Shown here: piece after piece, positions 40,263 through 48,924 of the stretch | How positions within the stretch are numbered: position 1 is the stretch's first letter | Layout: each line of letters begins with the position of its first letter | Source: CAZCVI01 sp964502145 | GTDB taxonomy: Bacteria > Acidobacteriota > Aminicenantia > UBA2199 | Length of the DNA stretch: 64,000 bases | Reading direction: 5' to 3' | Assembly: GCA_964502145.1 (NCBI GenBank) | Contig: CAZCVI010000004.1 | Span: 1 to 64,000, forward strand | Program-made: the position numbers and the translations under genes | The notes under the pieces: generated by a model | Told to the model about the DNA's origin: nothing | What the model saw: only the letters and a program-made list of their open reading frames with translations | Databases searched by the model: none

Positions 40263-41631
40263 TACACTATTTATTGTAGTTGTTTTGAGTGTTTTTTTTA
40301 TCCACGTTGGCCCGGCAACGGGCTTGTTATTGGCCGAGGAGGAAGGAAAAGTCCTTAATCTCTCCCTCAAAGAAGTCCAAGACTATGCTGTCAAGCACAA
40401 TACCATGACCCAGAACGCCCGTATTGATGTGTCCATGGCTAAAAAGAAAATCTGGGAAACCACCACTACCGGCTTACCCCAGATTACCGGCGAGATATCT
40501 TACCAGGATAACTTGAAGATTCCTACTACCCTTATTCCCGCCAAATTCCTTGATCCCAATGCCGGTGAAGGCGAATTTATCGGTATGAAATTTGGCACCC
40601 AGCACAATGCCAGCCTGAATGTTACCCTGAACCAATTGGTGTTTAGCGGTTCATATATTGTCGCTCTGCAAGCCTCTAAGACTTATTTACGCCTCAGTCA
40701 AGAAGGGTTGATCAAAACAGAGATCGAAGTTAAAGACACCGTTTCCAATACCTATTACTTGATCTTACTGGCAGAAAATACCAAGAAAACACTGGCTGCT
40801 AATTTGGAAAGCGTTAAAAAGACACTGTTTGATACCCAGGAACTCTTTAAATCCGGGTTCTTGGAAGATTCCGATGCCGATCAACTCCAATTGACCGTAA
40901 CCGACATGGAAAATGCCGTGAAATCCATGGAGCGCCAGATTATTATTACCTATAACCTCTTAAAATTCCAGATGGGTGTTGATTTGCACCAGGAAGTCCG
41001 CTTATCCCAGACTTTGGATGAAATCTTAGCGCAGATTGATCAGCAACAGTTATTGAATTCCCAGTCCGATTCAATCACCCACATTGATTATCGTTTGGCA
41101 GATACCCAGGTCAAAGCCCAGACACTTCTTTTAAAGCGGGAAATCTCCGAGTATTTACCCACTATCACCGCCTTTGCTTCTTATACCCAGATGGCTATGC
41201 GTGACAAGTTTAATTTTTTTAAGAATACCGATGATTCCTGGTATCCTTCCACGACCATTGGTCTTAAGATTGCTATTCCTATTTTCAGCAGCGGTATGCG
41301 TTCTGCTCGCGTCGCCCAGGCCAAGATGGATTTGCAAAAGTCGCAAAATACCAGAAAACAAGTGTTAGACGGTTTACAATTGGAATTGCTGCAAGCCAAG
41401 ACCGGGTTCGCCGATACCTTTGAAACCTCCGAAAATACCCGCAAGAATGTGCAGTTGGCCAAGAAGATTTATGACAAAATGCGCGAGAAATATACTCTCG
41501 GCACTGTTTCCAGTCTTGATTTAACCCAGGCTCACGCCCAATACCTCACCGCCGAGAATAAATATACCAGTGCCGTGGTGGAGTTGTTCAAAGCCAAAAC
41601 AAGACTCGATAAAGCGTTAAATAGGTTATGA
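40255..41631 (+). CDS. TolC-family outer-membrane efflux channel
   Basis: 458 aa. Signal peptide at residues 1-27 or so. LNLSLKEVQDYAVKHN is the typical N-terminus of TolC-family proteins (PF02321), followed by two homologous halves of long helices (for example EVKDTVSNTYYLILLAENTK and RKQVLDGLQLELLQAKTGF) and the conserved YTLGTVSSLDLTQAHAQYL near the C-terminus. It would form the trimeric outer-membrane duct for the RND pump encoded downstream. GAAGG precedes the ATG. First gene of the three-gene efflux operon. Confidence 0.92.
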   Translation: MRSTLFIVVVLSVFFIHVGPATGLLLAEEEGKVLNLSLKEVQDYAVKHNTMTQNARIDVSMAKKKIWETTTTGLPQITGEISYQDNLKIPTTLIPAKFLDPNAGEGEFIGMKFGTQHNASLNVTLNQLVFSGSYIVALQASKTYLRLSQEGLIKTEIEVKDTVSNTYYLILLAENTKKTLAANLESVKKTLFDTQELFKSGFLEDSDADQLQLTVTDMENAVKSMERQIIITYNLLKFQMGVDLHQEVRLSQTLDEILAQIDQQQLLNSQSDSITHIDYRLADTQVKAQTLLLKREISEYLPTITAFASYTQMAMRDKFNFFKNTDDSWYPSTTIGLKIAIPIFSSGMRSARVAQAKMDLQKSQNTRKQVLDGLQLELLQAKTGFADTFETSENTRKNVQLAKKIYDKMREKYTLGTVSSLDLTQAHAQYLTAENKYTSAVVELFKAKTRLDKALNRL

Positions 41632-41717
41632 TAACGTAGGTTAAGATCACTCTACAGTAATCACCAACCCATCACATAAAACAAAAAGAGAAATACTTAA
41701 TTGAGGAAGATAGAGAA

Positions 41718-42812
41718 ATGAAACGATTAACATTAATAATAACAGCTTTCGTGATAGTGTTCGTCCTGGCAGCCTGCGGTGCCGACCCAGCCAAAGAAGC
41801 TACAACCGGGAAAAATGAAACGACTCCAGCCGCTACCACCGAGTCCGTGTTAAAAGTAACCGTCAAGACCCTGGCTTATGAGAAGTTCGAACACTTTTTT
41901 GATGCCAACGGTACATTGGAAGCCGTCGAAGATGCATTTATCAGCCCTGAAACCAATGGTCAGATCAAAAAGATCCACGTCAAAGAAGGGGATCGTGTCA
42001 GTGCCGGTCAATTGTTGGTCACCCTGAATGCCGATATCATCACCAATTCCATCGCCGAGGTACAAAGTGGCCTGGACCTTGCCACCACCGTGTTTGAGAA
42101 ACGCAAGGGGTTGTGGGACAAGCAGATCGGTTCCGAGATACAGTACCTGCAATCCAAAACCGAGAAAGAGTCGTTGGAAAACCGCTTAAAAACCTTAAAA
42201 GCGCAATTACGTTTATCCCAGATCAAAGCGCCCATCAGTGGTATCGTGGATAAAATCGCTGCCAAGGAAGGCGAATTGGCCGTGCCCGGCATGCAGCTCA
42301 TTCAATTGGTCAATCTCAAAAAAATGTATGTTAATGCCGAGGTTTCCGAGGCCTATTTGTCCAAGGTAAAGAAAGGCGATATCGTGCAGGTTTTATTTCC
42401 TTCCTATCCCGAGTTAGTCTTAGATGCGCCCATCTACCGCACCGGCAATGTCGTGCGCGAGCAGAACCGCACCTTCCTGGTGAAAATAGTGCTGGAAAAT
42501 GCCGAGGAGAAATTAAAACCCAATCTGATGGCAGTCATCAAAATCAAGGATTTTTACACCGATACCGCTATTGTCGTGCCTTCTATCATCATCAAAAACG
42601 ATCTTAATGGCTCTTACCTGTATATCGTGACCACCGAGCCCGGGAATAAGCGTACCATCGCCAAAAAAATGTATATCACCAGCGGTATTTCCGAGGGTAG
42701 TGATACAATCGTAGCTAAAGGCCTCGAACTCGGTCAACAAGTCATCATCGAAGGATACAACCTCGTTAAAAGTGGCATGGCCGTGCAGGTTGGCCAACCC
42801 GAAACCAAATGA
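41718..42812 (+). CDS. RND periplasmic adaptor lipoprotein (MFP/HlyD-like)
   Basis: 364 aa. A lipoprotein signal with lipobox VLAAC (Cys20) is clear. The mature protein has a barrel-sandwich/lipoyl half (FISPETNGQIKKIHVKEGDRV, about 73-93), a short coiled-coil hairpin (about 105-160), the second lipoyl half (IKAPISGIVDKIAAKEGELA) and beta-barrel/membrane-proximal domains. It links the inner-membrane pump to TolC in the periplasm. It is 86 bp after the channel gene and 96 bp before the pump gene, same strand. Confidence 0.93.
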   Translation: MKRLTLIITAFVIVFVLAACGADPAKEATTGKNETTPAATTESVLKVTVKTLAYEKFEHFFDANGTLEAVEDAFISPETNGQIKKIHVKEGDRVSAGQLLVTLNADIITNSIAEVQSGLDLATTVFEKRKGLWDKQIGSEIQYLQSKTEKESLENRLKTLKAQLRLSQIKAPISGIVDKIAAKEGELAVPGMQLIQLVNLKKMYVNAEVSEAYLSKVKKGDIVQVLFPSYPELVLDAPIYRTGNVVREQNRTFLVKIVLENAEEKLKPNLMAVIKIKDFYTDTAIVVPSIIIKNDLNGSYLYIVTTEPGNKRTIAKKMYITSGISEGSDTIVAKGLELGQQVIIEGYNLVKSGMAVQVGQPETK

Positions 42813-42908
42813 AACCCAGTATAAAACGTAATATGATACGTGATATAATTTGTGATACAATACGTGAACCCAATAAAATAGACGTATTAAATGGATAAGT
42901 GAACAACC
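42813..42908 (+). repeat. 12-bp tandem repeat between adaptor and pump genes
   Basis: Three imperfect 12-bp units (AATATGATACGT, GATATAATTTGT, GATACAATACGT) within the 96-bp gap. AT-rich, with TATAAT-like words, so a secondary promoter is possible, but no good -35 is seen at the right spacing. Confidence 0.5.
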
Positions 42909-45900
42909 ATGGAAAAAGATCAGATAACAGGAAGTGATAAGATCACAAGGGAATTTAAACCCACCACGTTTGCCTTGAAAAATAGGAACACCGTGTTGTT
43001 GTTAATCGTCTTATTGGCAATATTCGGTTTGATTGCTTACAATACCATGCCAATGGAGATGTTTCCCGAAGTGAACATGCCCAATATATTTGTAAAAACC
43101 GTATATCCTGGTAATCCCCCCCTGGATATGGAGAATTTGATTACCCGTCCCTTGGAAAAGGAAATCAATACCATCAACGGCATCAAAGAGTTACGCTCCA
43201 ATTCCACCCAGGATAACTCCGATATTTTTATCGAATTTAATACCAATGTCGATATCAAACAAGCCCTCCAAGATGTTAAGGATGCCGTGGATAAAGCCAA
43301 GAGCGATCTACCCAAAGACCTAGACATGGACCCCTTGGTCATGGATTTTGATGTCAATGAATTCCCCATCATCAATATCAACCTATACGGTGATTTCAGC
43401 ATCAATGAATTAAAAGATTATGCCGAGTATCTTGAGGATGAGATCGAAGCCCTACCGGAAATTTCCAAGGTGGAAATCAAGGGCTTGGATGATCGTGAAA
43501 TCCAGGTTAACGTCGACCCCCATAAACTGGAGAACTACCAGATTGGTTTTCAGGATATCGAGGATGCCGTTAACTTTGAAAACATGAATATTTCCGGTGG
43601 TGATTTGTTGGTGAACCAAACCTCCCGTTCCGTCCGCACCATCGGTGAGTTCTCCAAAATCAATGAAATCCCCAGTATTATAGTCAAAAGCGAGGATATG
43701 AATATCGCTTATTTGCGCGATGTGGCTTCCGTGACCGATGGTTTTGCCCAACCCTTGACCTATGCCCGCCTCGATCATCAGCCAGTGGTTTCCTTGCAGG
43801 TCATTAAAAAAAGTGGCGAGAATCTCCTCAGAGCCACCGATAAAATTACCGTGCTGTTAGCCATGGGCAAAAAGAGTGGGGCCCTACCGGCCAATCTGAA
43901 CATCAATATTTCCAACGATCAGTCCGAGCATGTCCGCTCCATGGTAGACAACCTGGAAAACAGCATTATCATGGGCATCATTTTCGTGATTGGCGTGTTG
44001 TTCTTTTTTCTTGGGTTGCGTAACTCCCTGTTTGTGGGCGTCGCCATTCCCATGTCCATGCTTATCACCTTCGTATATATGGGTAGTGGTAGTACCACCG
44101 TCAACATGATGGTCTTGTTTGGCTTGGTATTGGCGCTGGGCATGTTGGTGGATAATGCCATCGTGGTCACCGAGAATATCTACCGCTTTGTCCATCAGGG
44201 ACATACCCTGTACGAGGCATCCAAGACCGCCGTGGGCGAGATCGCCATTCCCATTATTTCCTCTACCGCCACCACTTTGGCCGCGTTTATTCCCCTCATT
44301 TTCTGGCCCGGCATCATGGGCGAGTTTATGAAACACCTGCCCATCACTCTCATCATCGTGCTCACCGCCTCCCTCTTTGTCGCCCTCATAATTGTGCCCG
44401 TGCTGACTGCCAAGTATTTCAAAAAAGATAATGAAATCAAAAAACCCACCCCCAAACGCACCTTTACCATCGTTGGTATTCTCCTCGGTGTGGGTTTGAT
44501 CGGCTTTCTGATGGGCAGCACCACCATTGCTACCCTCTCCATTACCTTCTCTGTTTTGGCTATTCTCAACATGTATTTTCTGCACGATGCGTCTGTATGG
44601 TTTCAGCATAATTTCCTCACTTGGCTTGAACTCTTCTATCTCAAGACCCTCCGTTCTGCCTTGAGAGGTAAGAATCCTGTCAGATGGTTGGTAGGTGCCT
44701 GTGTCATGTTGGTGCTAATGTTTATGTTTTTTGGTATCAGGCAACCCAATGTCGTCTTGTTCCCAGTGAATGAACCCTCCTTTATCAATGTCTTTGCCGA
44801 ATTGCCCATAGGTTCCGATATCACCGCCACCAATGACTTCATGTACAAGCTGGAGAAGCGTGTCGATGAGATTATTGTGCCTTACCGCCCCATCATCAAA
44901 TCCGTCTTAACTACCATTGGCCAAGGGGTCGTGGGCGAGAATGAATTTGCCATTGGCAATACTCCCAACAAGGGCATGACCACCATCACCTTCGTCGATT
45001 ACGAGTTCCGCCAGGGTATCAATACCCAGGACATCATGAAGAAGTTGAGTAATGCCTTGTTGGATAAATATCCGGGCGTCAAAATCCAGGTAGTAAAAAA
45101 CACCATGGGGCCTCCCACTGGCAAACCCGTTAATCTGGAAATCAGCGGCCCAGATTTTGATAAATTATTACAAATCACCCAGTCTATCCAGGATTATCTT
45201 GAGAAATCAGATGTCAAAGGCATTGAAGGTTTGAAAATGGACATTGACATCGGTATGCCTGAATTATTGGTCAGCATAGACCGCGATAAAGTGCGTCGTT
45301 TTGGCATGTCTACCGCCCAGGTTGCCAGTGCCTTACGTACCTCCCTTTTTGGCAAGGAAGTCTCCAAATACAAAGAGGGCGAGGATGATTATCCCATCAT
45401 GCTCAGATTGGAAAAAAAGTACCGCAACGATATCTCTACCTTGATCAACCAGAAAATTACTTTCAGGAGCCAGAGTTCCGGTAAAATTATCCAGGTGCCC
45501 ATTTCCGCTGTGGCCACATTTAAAAACAGTACTACCTTTGGTTCCGTGAACCGCAAGGATATGGATAAAGTGATCACCCTCTGGTCCAATGTCATTGAAG
45601 GGTACAATCCCGCCAGTATTAACCAGCAATTAATGAAAGTGTTGAGTGAATACAAAATACCCGAAGGATATTCCTACCGGTTTACCGGAGAGCAGCAGGA
45701 ACAGGAAGAGACCATGGCATTCCTCATCAAAGCTATGATGATTGCCTGTGCATTGATCATGTTGATCATGGTCACCCAGTTCAACTCCTTTGTTAAGCCC
45801 GCCATTATCATGGCTACCGTTGTGTTTAGTTGCATCGGTGTGTTTGGAGGTCTCGCCACCTTCAAGATGGATTTTGTCATCATTATGACCGGTATAGGTC

Positions 45901-46337
45901 TCGTATCGTTGGCTGGGGTCGTGGTGAACAATGCCATTGTTTTGATCGATTACATTGATTTCTTAAAAGCCAATGCCAAGAAGCGCCTCGGTTTGAATCA
46001 GACCGATGATCTGGAAATCGACGATTCAGTCGAGTGTATCGTGCAGGCAGGGCGGACCCGTTTACGGCCCGTGTTACTCACCGCTATTACCACCGTTTTG
46101 GGATTGGTGCCCATGGCTCTCGGTTTAAACATCAATTTTGCCACCCTCTTTTCCCGACTCGACCCGCAAATTTATTTTGGCGGTGATAACGCCTTGTTCT
46201 GGGGCCCTATGGCATGGACCGTTATCTTTGGTCTCACCTTTGCCACCATCCTGACCCTCGTGTTGGTGCCCGTCATGTACTACCTCGGCAATCGTACCAA
46301 ACTGGCTTTCAATCGGAAGTATAGAAAGAACAAATAA
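42909..46337 (+). CDS. RND efflux pump, inner-membrane transporter
   Basis: 1142 aa, slightly longer than typical AcrB-type pumps (about 1030-1050). One helix near residue 30-48, then large periplasmic loops, then helices from about 350. GLVLALGMLVDNAIVVTENI carries the TM4 Asp essential for proton relay; GLVSLAGVVVNNAIVLIDYI is its TM10 counterpart. MPMEMFPEVNMPNIFVKTVYPG is a usual N-terminal porter motif. Proton-driven export of drugs, metals or lipids is expected; ligand unknown. A loop of about 50 residues after about 505 with extra hydrophobic segments (TFTIVGILLGVGLIGFLMG) accounts for the added length. Strong terminator follows. Confidence 0.94.
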   Translation: MEKDQITGSDKITREFKPTTFALKNRNTVLLLIVLLAIFGLIAYNTMPMEMFPEVNMPNIFVKTVYPGNPPLDMENLITRPLEKEINTINGIKELRSNSTQDNSDIFIEFNTNVDIKQALQDVKDAVDKAKSDLPKDLDMDPLVMDFDVNEFPIININLYGDFSINELKDYAEYLEDEIEALPEISKVEIKGLDDREIQVNVDPHKLENYQIGFQDIEDAVNFENMNISGGDLLVNQTSRSVRTIGEFSKINEIPSIIVKSEDMNIAYLRDVASVTDGFAQPLTYARLDHQPVVSLQVIKKSGENLLRATDKITVLLAMGKKSGALPANLNINISNDQSEHVRSMVDNLENSIIMGIIFVIGVLFFFLGLRNSLFVGVAIPMSMLITFVYMGSGSTTVNMMVLFGLVLALGMLVDNAIVVTENIYRFVHQGHTLYEASKTAVGEIAIPIISSTATTLAAFIPLIFWPGIMGEFMKHLPITLIIVLTASLFVALIIVPVLTAKYFKKDNEIKKPTPKRTFTIVGILLGVGLIGFLMGSTTIATLSITFSVLAILNMYFLHDASVWFQHNFLTWLELFYLKTLRSALRGKNPVRWLVGACVMLVLMFMFFGIRQPNVVLFPVNEPSFINVFAELPIGSDITATNDFMYKLEKRVDEIIVPYRPIIKSVLTTIGQGVVGENEFAIGNTPNKGMTTITFVDYEFRQGINTQDIMKKLSNALLDKYPGVKIQVVKNTMGPPTGKPVNLEISGPDFDKLLQITQSIQDYLEKSDVKGIEGLKMDIDIGMPELLVSIDRDKVRRFGMSTAQVASALRTSLFGKEVSKYKEGEDDYPIMLRLEKKYRNDISTLINQKITFRSQSSGKIIQVPISAVATFKNSTTFGSVNRKDMDKVITLWSNVIEGYNPASINQQLMKVLSEYKIPEGYSYRFTGEQQEQEETMAFLIKAMMIACALIMLIMVTQFNSFVKPAIIMATVVFSCIGVFGGLATFKMDFVIIMTGIGLVSLAGVVVNNAIVLIDYIDFLKANAKKRLGLNQTDDLEIDDSVECIVQAGRTRLRPVLLTAITTVLGLVPMALGLNINFATLFSRLDPQIYFGGDNALFWGPMAWTVIFGLTFATILTLVLVPVMYYLGNRTKLAFNRKYRKNK

Positions 46338-46355
46338 GTATTTTACATAACCTAT

Positions 46356-46406
46356 CCAGCAGGAGCGTGGAGCCTAAACCCTCCACCTCCTGGCTGGGAT
46401 TTTTTA
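46356..46406 (+). terminator. Rho-independent terminator of the RND operon
   Basis: CCAGCAGGAGCGTGGAG pairs with CTCCACCTCCTGGCTGG (one mismatch and a bulge), followed by ATTTTTT. It lies 18 bp after the pump stop codon. Confidence 0.85.
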
Positions 46407-46516
46407 CCTGGCCACGTGGGGCGCTTGGATTGGATGCATCGCTAAAAGTGTTTAACCACAAAGGACACGAAGAAGAAAAAGAAGAAAAAGTCAGACGAAA
46501 AAAAGGAAAAGGTGAT

Positions 46517-46545
46517 TTGATATATTCGTGAAAATCCATTATAAT
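46517..46545 (+). promoter_or_regulatory. Sigma70 promoter of first AAA-ATPase/nuclease gene
   Basis: TTGATA, a 17-bp spacer, then TATAAT. The predicted start is near 46552, so the leader is only about 17 nt and begins just before the ribosome site. The promoter is conserved in the second copy at 48873. Confidence 0.8.
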
Positions 46546-46568
46546 AGTAGATGAGCAAAGGAGTAAGC

Positions 46569-48377
46569 ATGAATATCGACAAAAACACCGAACATATCAA
46601 GGAAATCCCTTATGGGATTTCCGATTACGGGCGCTTCAGGAACCATACTTATTATTATGTGGACAAAACACCCTATTTAAGCGGCATTCAAAAAGCGGGT
46701 CAATACCTGTTTTTTCTCCGCCCCCGACGATTCGGTAAAACTCTTTTCCTATCCATGATGCAAGCGTATTATGATATCCATTATAAAGATCAATTCGAAG
46801 AATTATTCAAAGAGACCTGGATTTATAGCCATCCCACGGCAGATAGAAACCAATACTTGATGATCCTATTTAATTTTGCCATGGTGGATTCTTCCCAGGA
46901 GAAACTCGAGGAATCTTTTTTAAACCATGTTCGTCTTAGGGCCGTGAGTTTCATTCAAAAATACAGCCAGTACCTTGCCGTCTCAAAAAAAATGGAGTTT
47001 TTCGCCCAAAAAGTAGAGACCAGCGGTTCCGCGTCCGATATCTTAGCCAATCTGATGGCTCTCTGCAAAGAAGCCAACCAACACCTGTATGTGATTATTG
47101 ATGAGTATGATAATTTTACCAATACCATCCTGTCCACCGTGGGAAAAAAAGCCTACCACAACCTGACCCATGGCACCGGGTTCTTCCGCTCTTTTTTTAA
47201 TCTCTTAAAAGGTGGCACCAGCGAAATGGATGCACCCATCTCACGCTTATTCATCACCGGCGTTTCACCCATTACTATGGATGATGTCACCAGCGGTTTT
47301 AATATCGGTAAAAATATTTCCACCGAACCCAATTTGAACGCCATGCTGGGTTTTACCCAACCCGATGTGATCGGTATCATTGAATACTTCAGATCAAAAG
47401 GGTTGGTGTTTCACCCCACCGATTATCTGCTGAACATCATGACCCAATGGTACGGCAATTACCTCTTCTCGGAATATGGCAACGACCCTACCAGAATGTT
47501 CAACTCCGATATGGTGTTGTACTTCATCGACCATTACCTAACTAAAAAAGGTATACCAGCCGATTTAATCGACACCAATGTCAGGATCGATTACGGAAAA
47601 TTGCGGTACCTGATTATTCTGGACCAGGATAAAACCAAAACCACCAATGGCAATTTCAGTAAATTAAAAGAGATCGTCCAAGAGGGTAGCACAGCCGCCA
47701 AAATTGTCAAAGGGTTCCCCCTGGAAAAACTATTGGATTCCAATAACTTCAAATCCTTGTTGTTTTACTTCGGCCTCTTAACCATAAAAGGCCCGGATCA
47801 AGATAAATTACGCCTGGAAATCCCCAATGAAACCGCCAGACGGCTCTACTATGATTATATCAGCGCGGCCTATGAGGAAACCGGCGTCTTTGCCATCAAC
47901 CTCTCCCAGTATGCCGACTTGATGTCCAACATGGCCTATAATGGAGAATGGTTGCCGCTGTTTAACTTTATCACTGCCCACATGCGCGAAAGTGTGAATC
48001 TGCGCGACTTGATCACGGGTGAAAAATCTATCCAAGCCTTTTTGAACGTGTACCTGGGGCTGAGTGAACTGTACATCATCCATACGGAACGAGAATTAAA
48101 TAAAGGGTACGCGGATATATTCATGGAACCTTTCCTCGCTCGCTATGAAGGCATACAGTATGCGTATTTAATAGAACTCAAATACCTCCCCGCTGGCTGC
48201 AAAATCAGCGATACAGCAGCCCAAAAACTAAAAACAGAAGCGGAGACACAACTGGTGCAGTACAGTGTGGATATCAAATTCAAAAAAAGCCTGGAAAAAA
48301 CAACTCTGATCAAAATTATCCTGATCTTCTCCGGCCAAGAAGCCATTTACGTGGAAAAAAAAGAGGAAAAAGATTAA
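46569..48377 (+). CDS. AAA-ATPase-like / PD-(D/E)XK nuclease protein, copy 1
   Basis: 602 aa. EIPYGISDYGRFRNHTYYYVDKT is the usual N-terminus of the AAA-ATPase_like family (PF09820). Walker A is RPRRFGKTLFLSMM (about 53-66) and Walker B LYVIIDEYDNF (about 174-184). The C-terminus is the PDDEXK_9 nuclease-like domain (PF08011): GYADIFMEPF, then YLIELKYLP (D...E-x-K). Such genes are abundant in some anaerobes and uncultured phyla; the role is unproven, with mobile-DNA or defence roles suggested. ATG 46569 has AAGGAG 5 nt upstream. Its last ~670 bp are essentially identical to those of copy 2. Confidence 0.88.
   Translation: MNIDKNTEHIKEIPYGISDYGRFRNHTYYYVDKTPYLSGIQKAGQYLFFLRPRRFGKTLFLSMMQAYYDIHYKDQFEELFKETWIYSHPTADRNQYLMILFNFAMVDSSQEKLEESFLNHVRLRAVSFIQKYSQYLAVSKKMEFFAQKVETSGSASDILANLMALCKEANQHLYVIIDEYDNFTNTILSTVGKKAYHNLTHGTGFFRSFFNLLKGGTSEMDAPISRLFITGVSPITMDDVTSGFNIGKNISTEPNLNAMLGFTQPDVIGIIEYFRSKGLVFHPTDYLLNIMTQWYGNYLFSEYGNDPTRMFNSDMVLYFIDHYLTKKGIPADLIDTNVRIDYGKLRYLIILDQDKTKTTNGNFSKLKEIVQEGSTAAKIVKGFPLEKLLDSNNFKSLLFYFGLLTIKGPDQDKLRLEIPNETARRLYYDYISAAYEETGVFAINLSQYADLMSNMAYNGEWLPLFNFITAHMRESVNLRDLITGEKSIQAFLNVYLGLSELYIIHTERELNKGYADIFMEPFLARYEGIQYAYLIELKYLPAGCKISDTAAQKLKTEAETQLVQYSVDIKFKKSLEKTTLIKIILIFSGQEAIYVEKKEEKD
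47691..48363 (+). repeat. ~670-bp direct repeat, first copy
   Basis: This 3' portion of the first ATPase-nuclease gene matches 50041-50713 with no difference that I could see, at an offset of exactly 2350 bp. The 5' portions of the two genes differ at many positions. Confidence 0.85.
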
Positions 48378-48418
48378 GTATATAATAAACGAAGAACGCG
48401 AAGAAACACGATTTTTTT

Positions 48419-48895
48419 TCACACCGCTTCAAGCCACCAGAGAGTTAATATGATTTGGGGATTCTCCCAGGCTTCATCCAGTATGTTTAATTCCTTTTCC
48501 CTGCCGAACAAATGTTCATCGGTCACAGGCAGACGATCAAGTGATATTTCTATCACAGGAAGAGGGGTTTTTTCAAGAAAATCCAGCGGTATGTCTTTGG
48601 GAGGAAGTTTTCTGATGGTGCCAAGAACCGTTTTTTCGACTTCCGGTTGATTGGTGAGCCAACGGTAAAGTTGGTCATACCCTTCTTCTGTGCTCACGCA
48701 ATAAATAGTGGCTGCTTTTAATGGAGTAGGGATGAATTGGCGATTTACGGAGTCAAATACCACTGGAATAAAGCGGGTGTTTTTGGAATTGTTTTCGTAC
48801 AGATGTTGATAAATCAAGGAGGATTCAAACTGGCAATTTAAATACCTGCGGCGAAAAAAAGAAAAGGGGGATTTGAAATATTGGCGAAAATCCAT
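48419..48895 (-). pseudogene. Fragment of a SEFIR/TIR-STAND NTPase gene
   Basis: An ORF of 158 codons. The body looks like the end of a SEFIR/TIR-type domain (NTRFIPVVFDSVNRQFIP, YCVSTEEGYDQLYRWL) running into DEHLFGREKELNILDEAWEN, the start of an NB-ARC/STAND NTPase. It stops (WWLEAV) where the Walker A should follow, so the gene is truncated at 3'. Its first residues (MDFRQYFKSPFSFFRRR) are translated from the copied upstream region of the second ATPase gene rather than from a SEFIR domain, so the 5' end is also missing. Remnant of a conflict/defence-type protein, probably interrupted by the duplication. Confidence 0.6.
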
Positions 48896-48901
48896 TATAA
48901 T
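48873..48901 (+). promoter_or_regulatory. Sigma70 promoter of second AAA-ATPase/nuclease gene
   Basis: TTGAAA, a 17-bp spacer, then TATAAT. Homologous to the promoter at 46517, with the same short leader. Confidence 0.8.
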
Positions 48902-48924
48902 ACCAGATGAGCAAAGGAGTTAGC

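Noticed and set aside
43884..44609. 241-codon His/Gly-rich ORF on the minus strand
   Set aside because: It is antisense to the RND pump and its composition mirrors the pump's codon bias; no independent signals.
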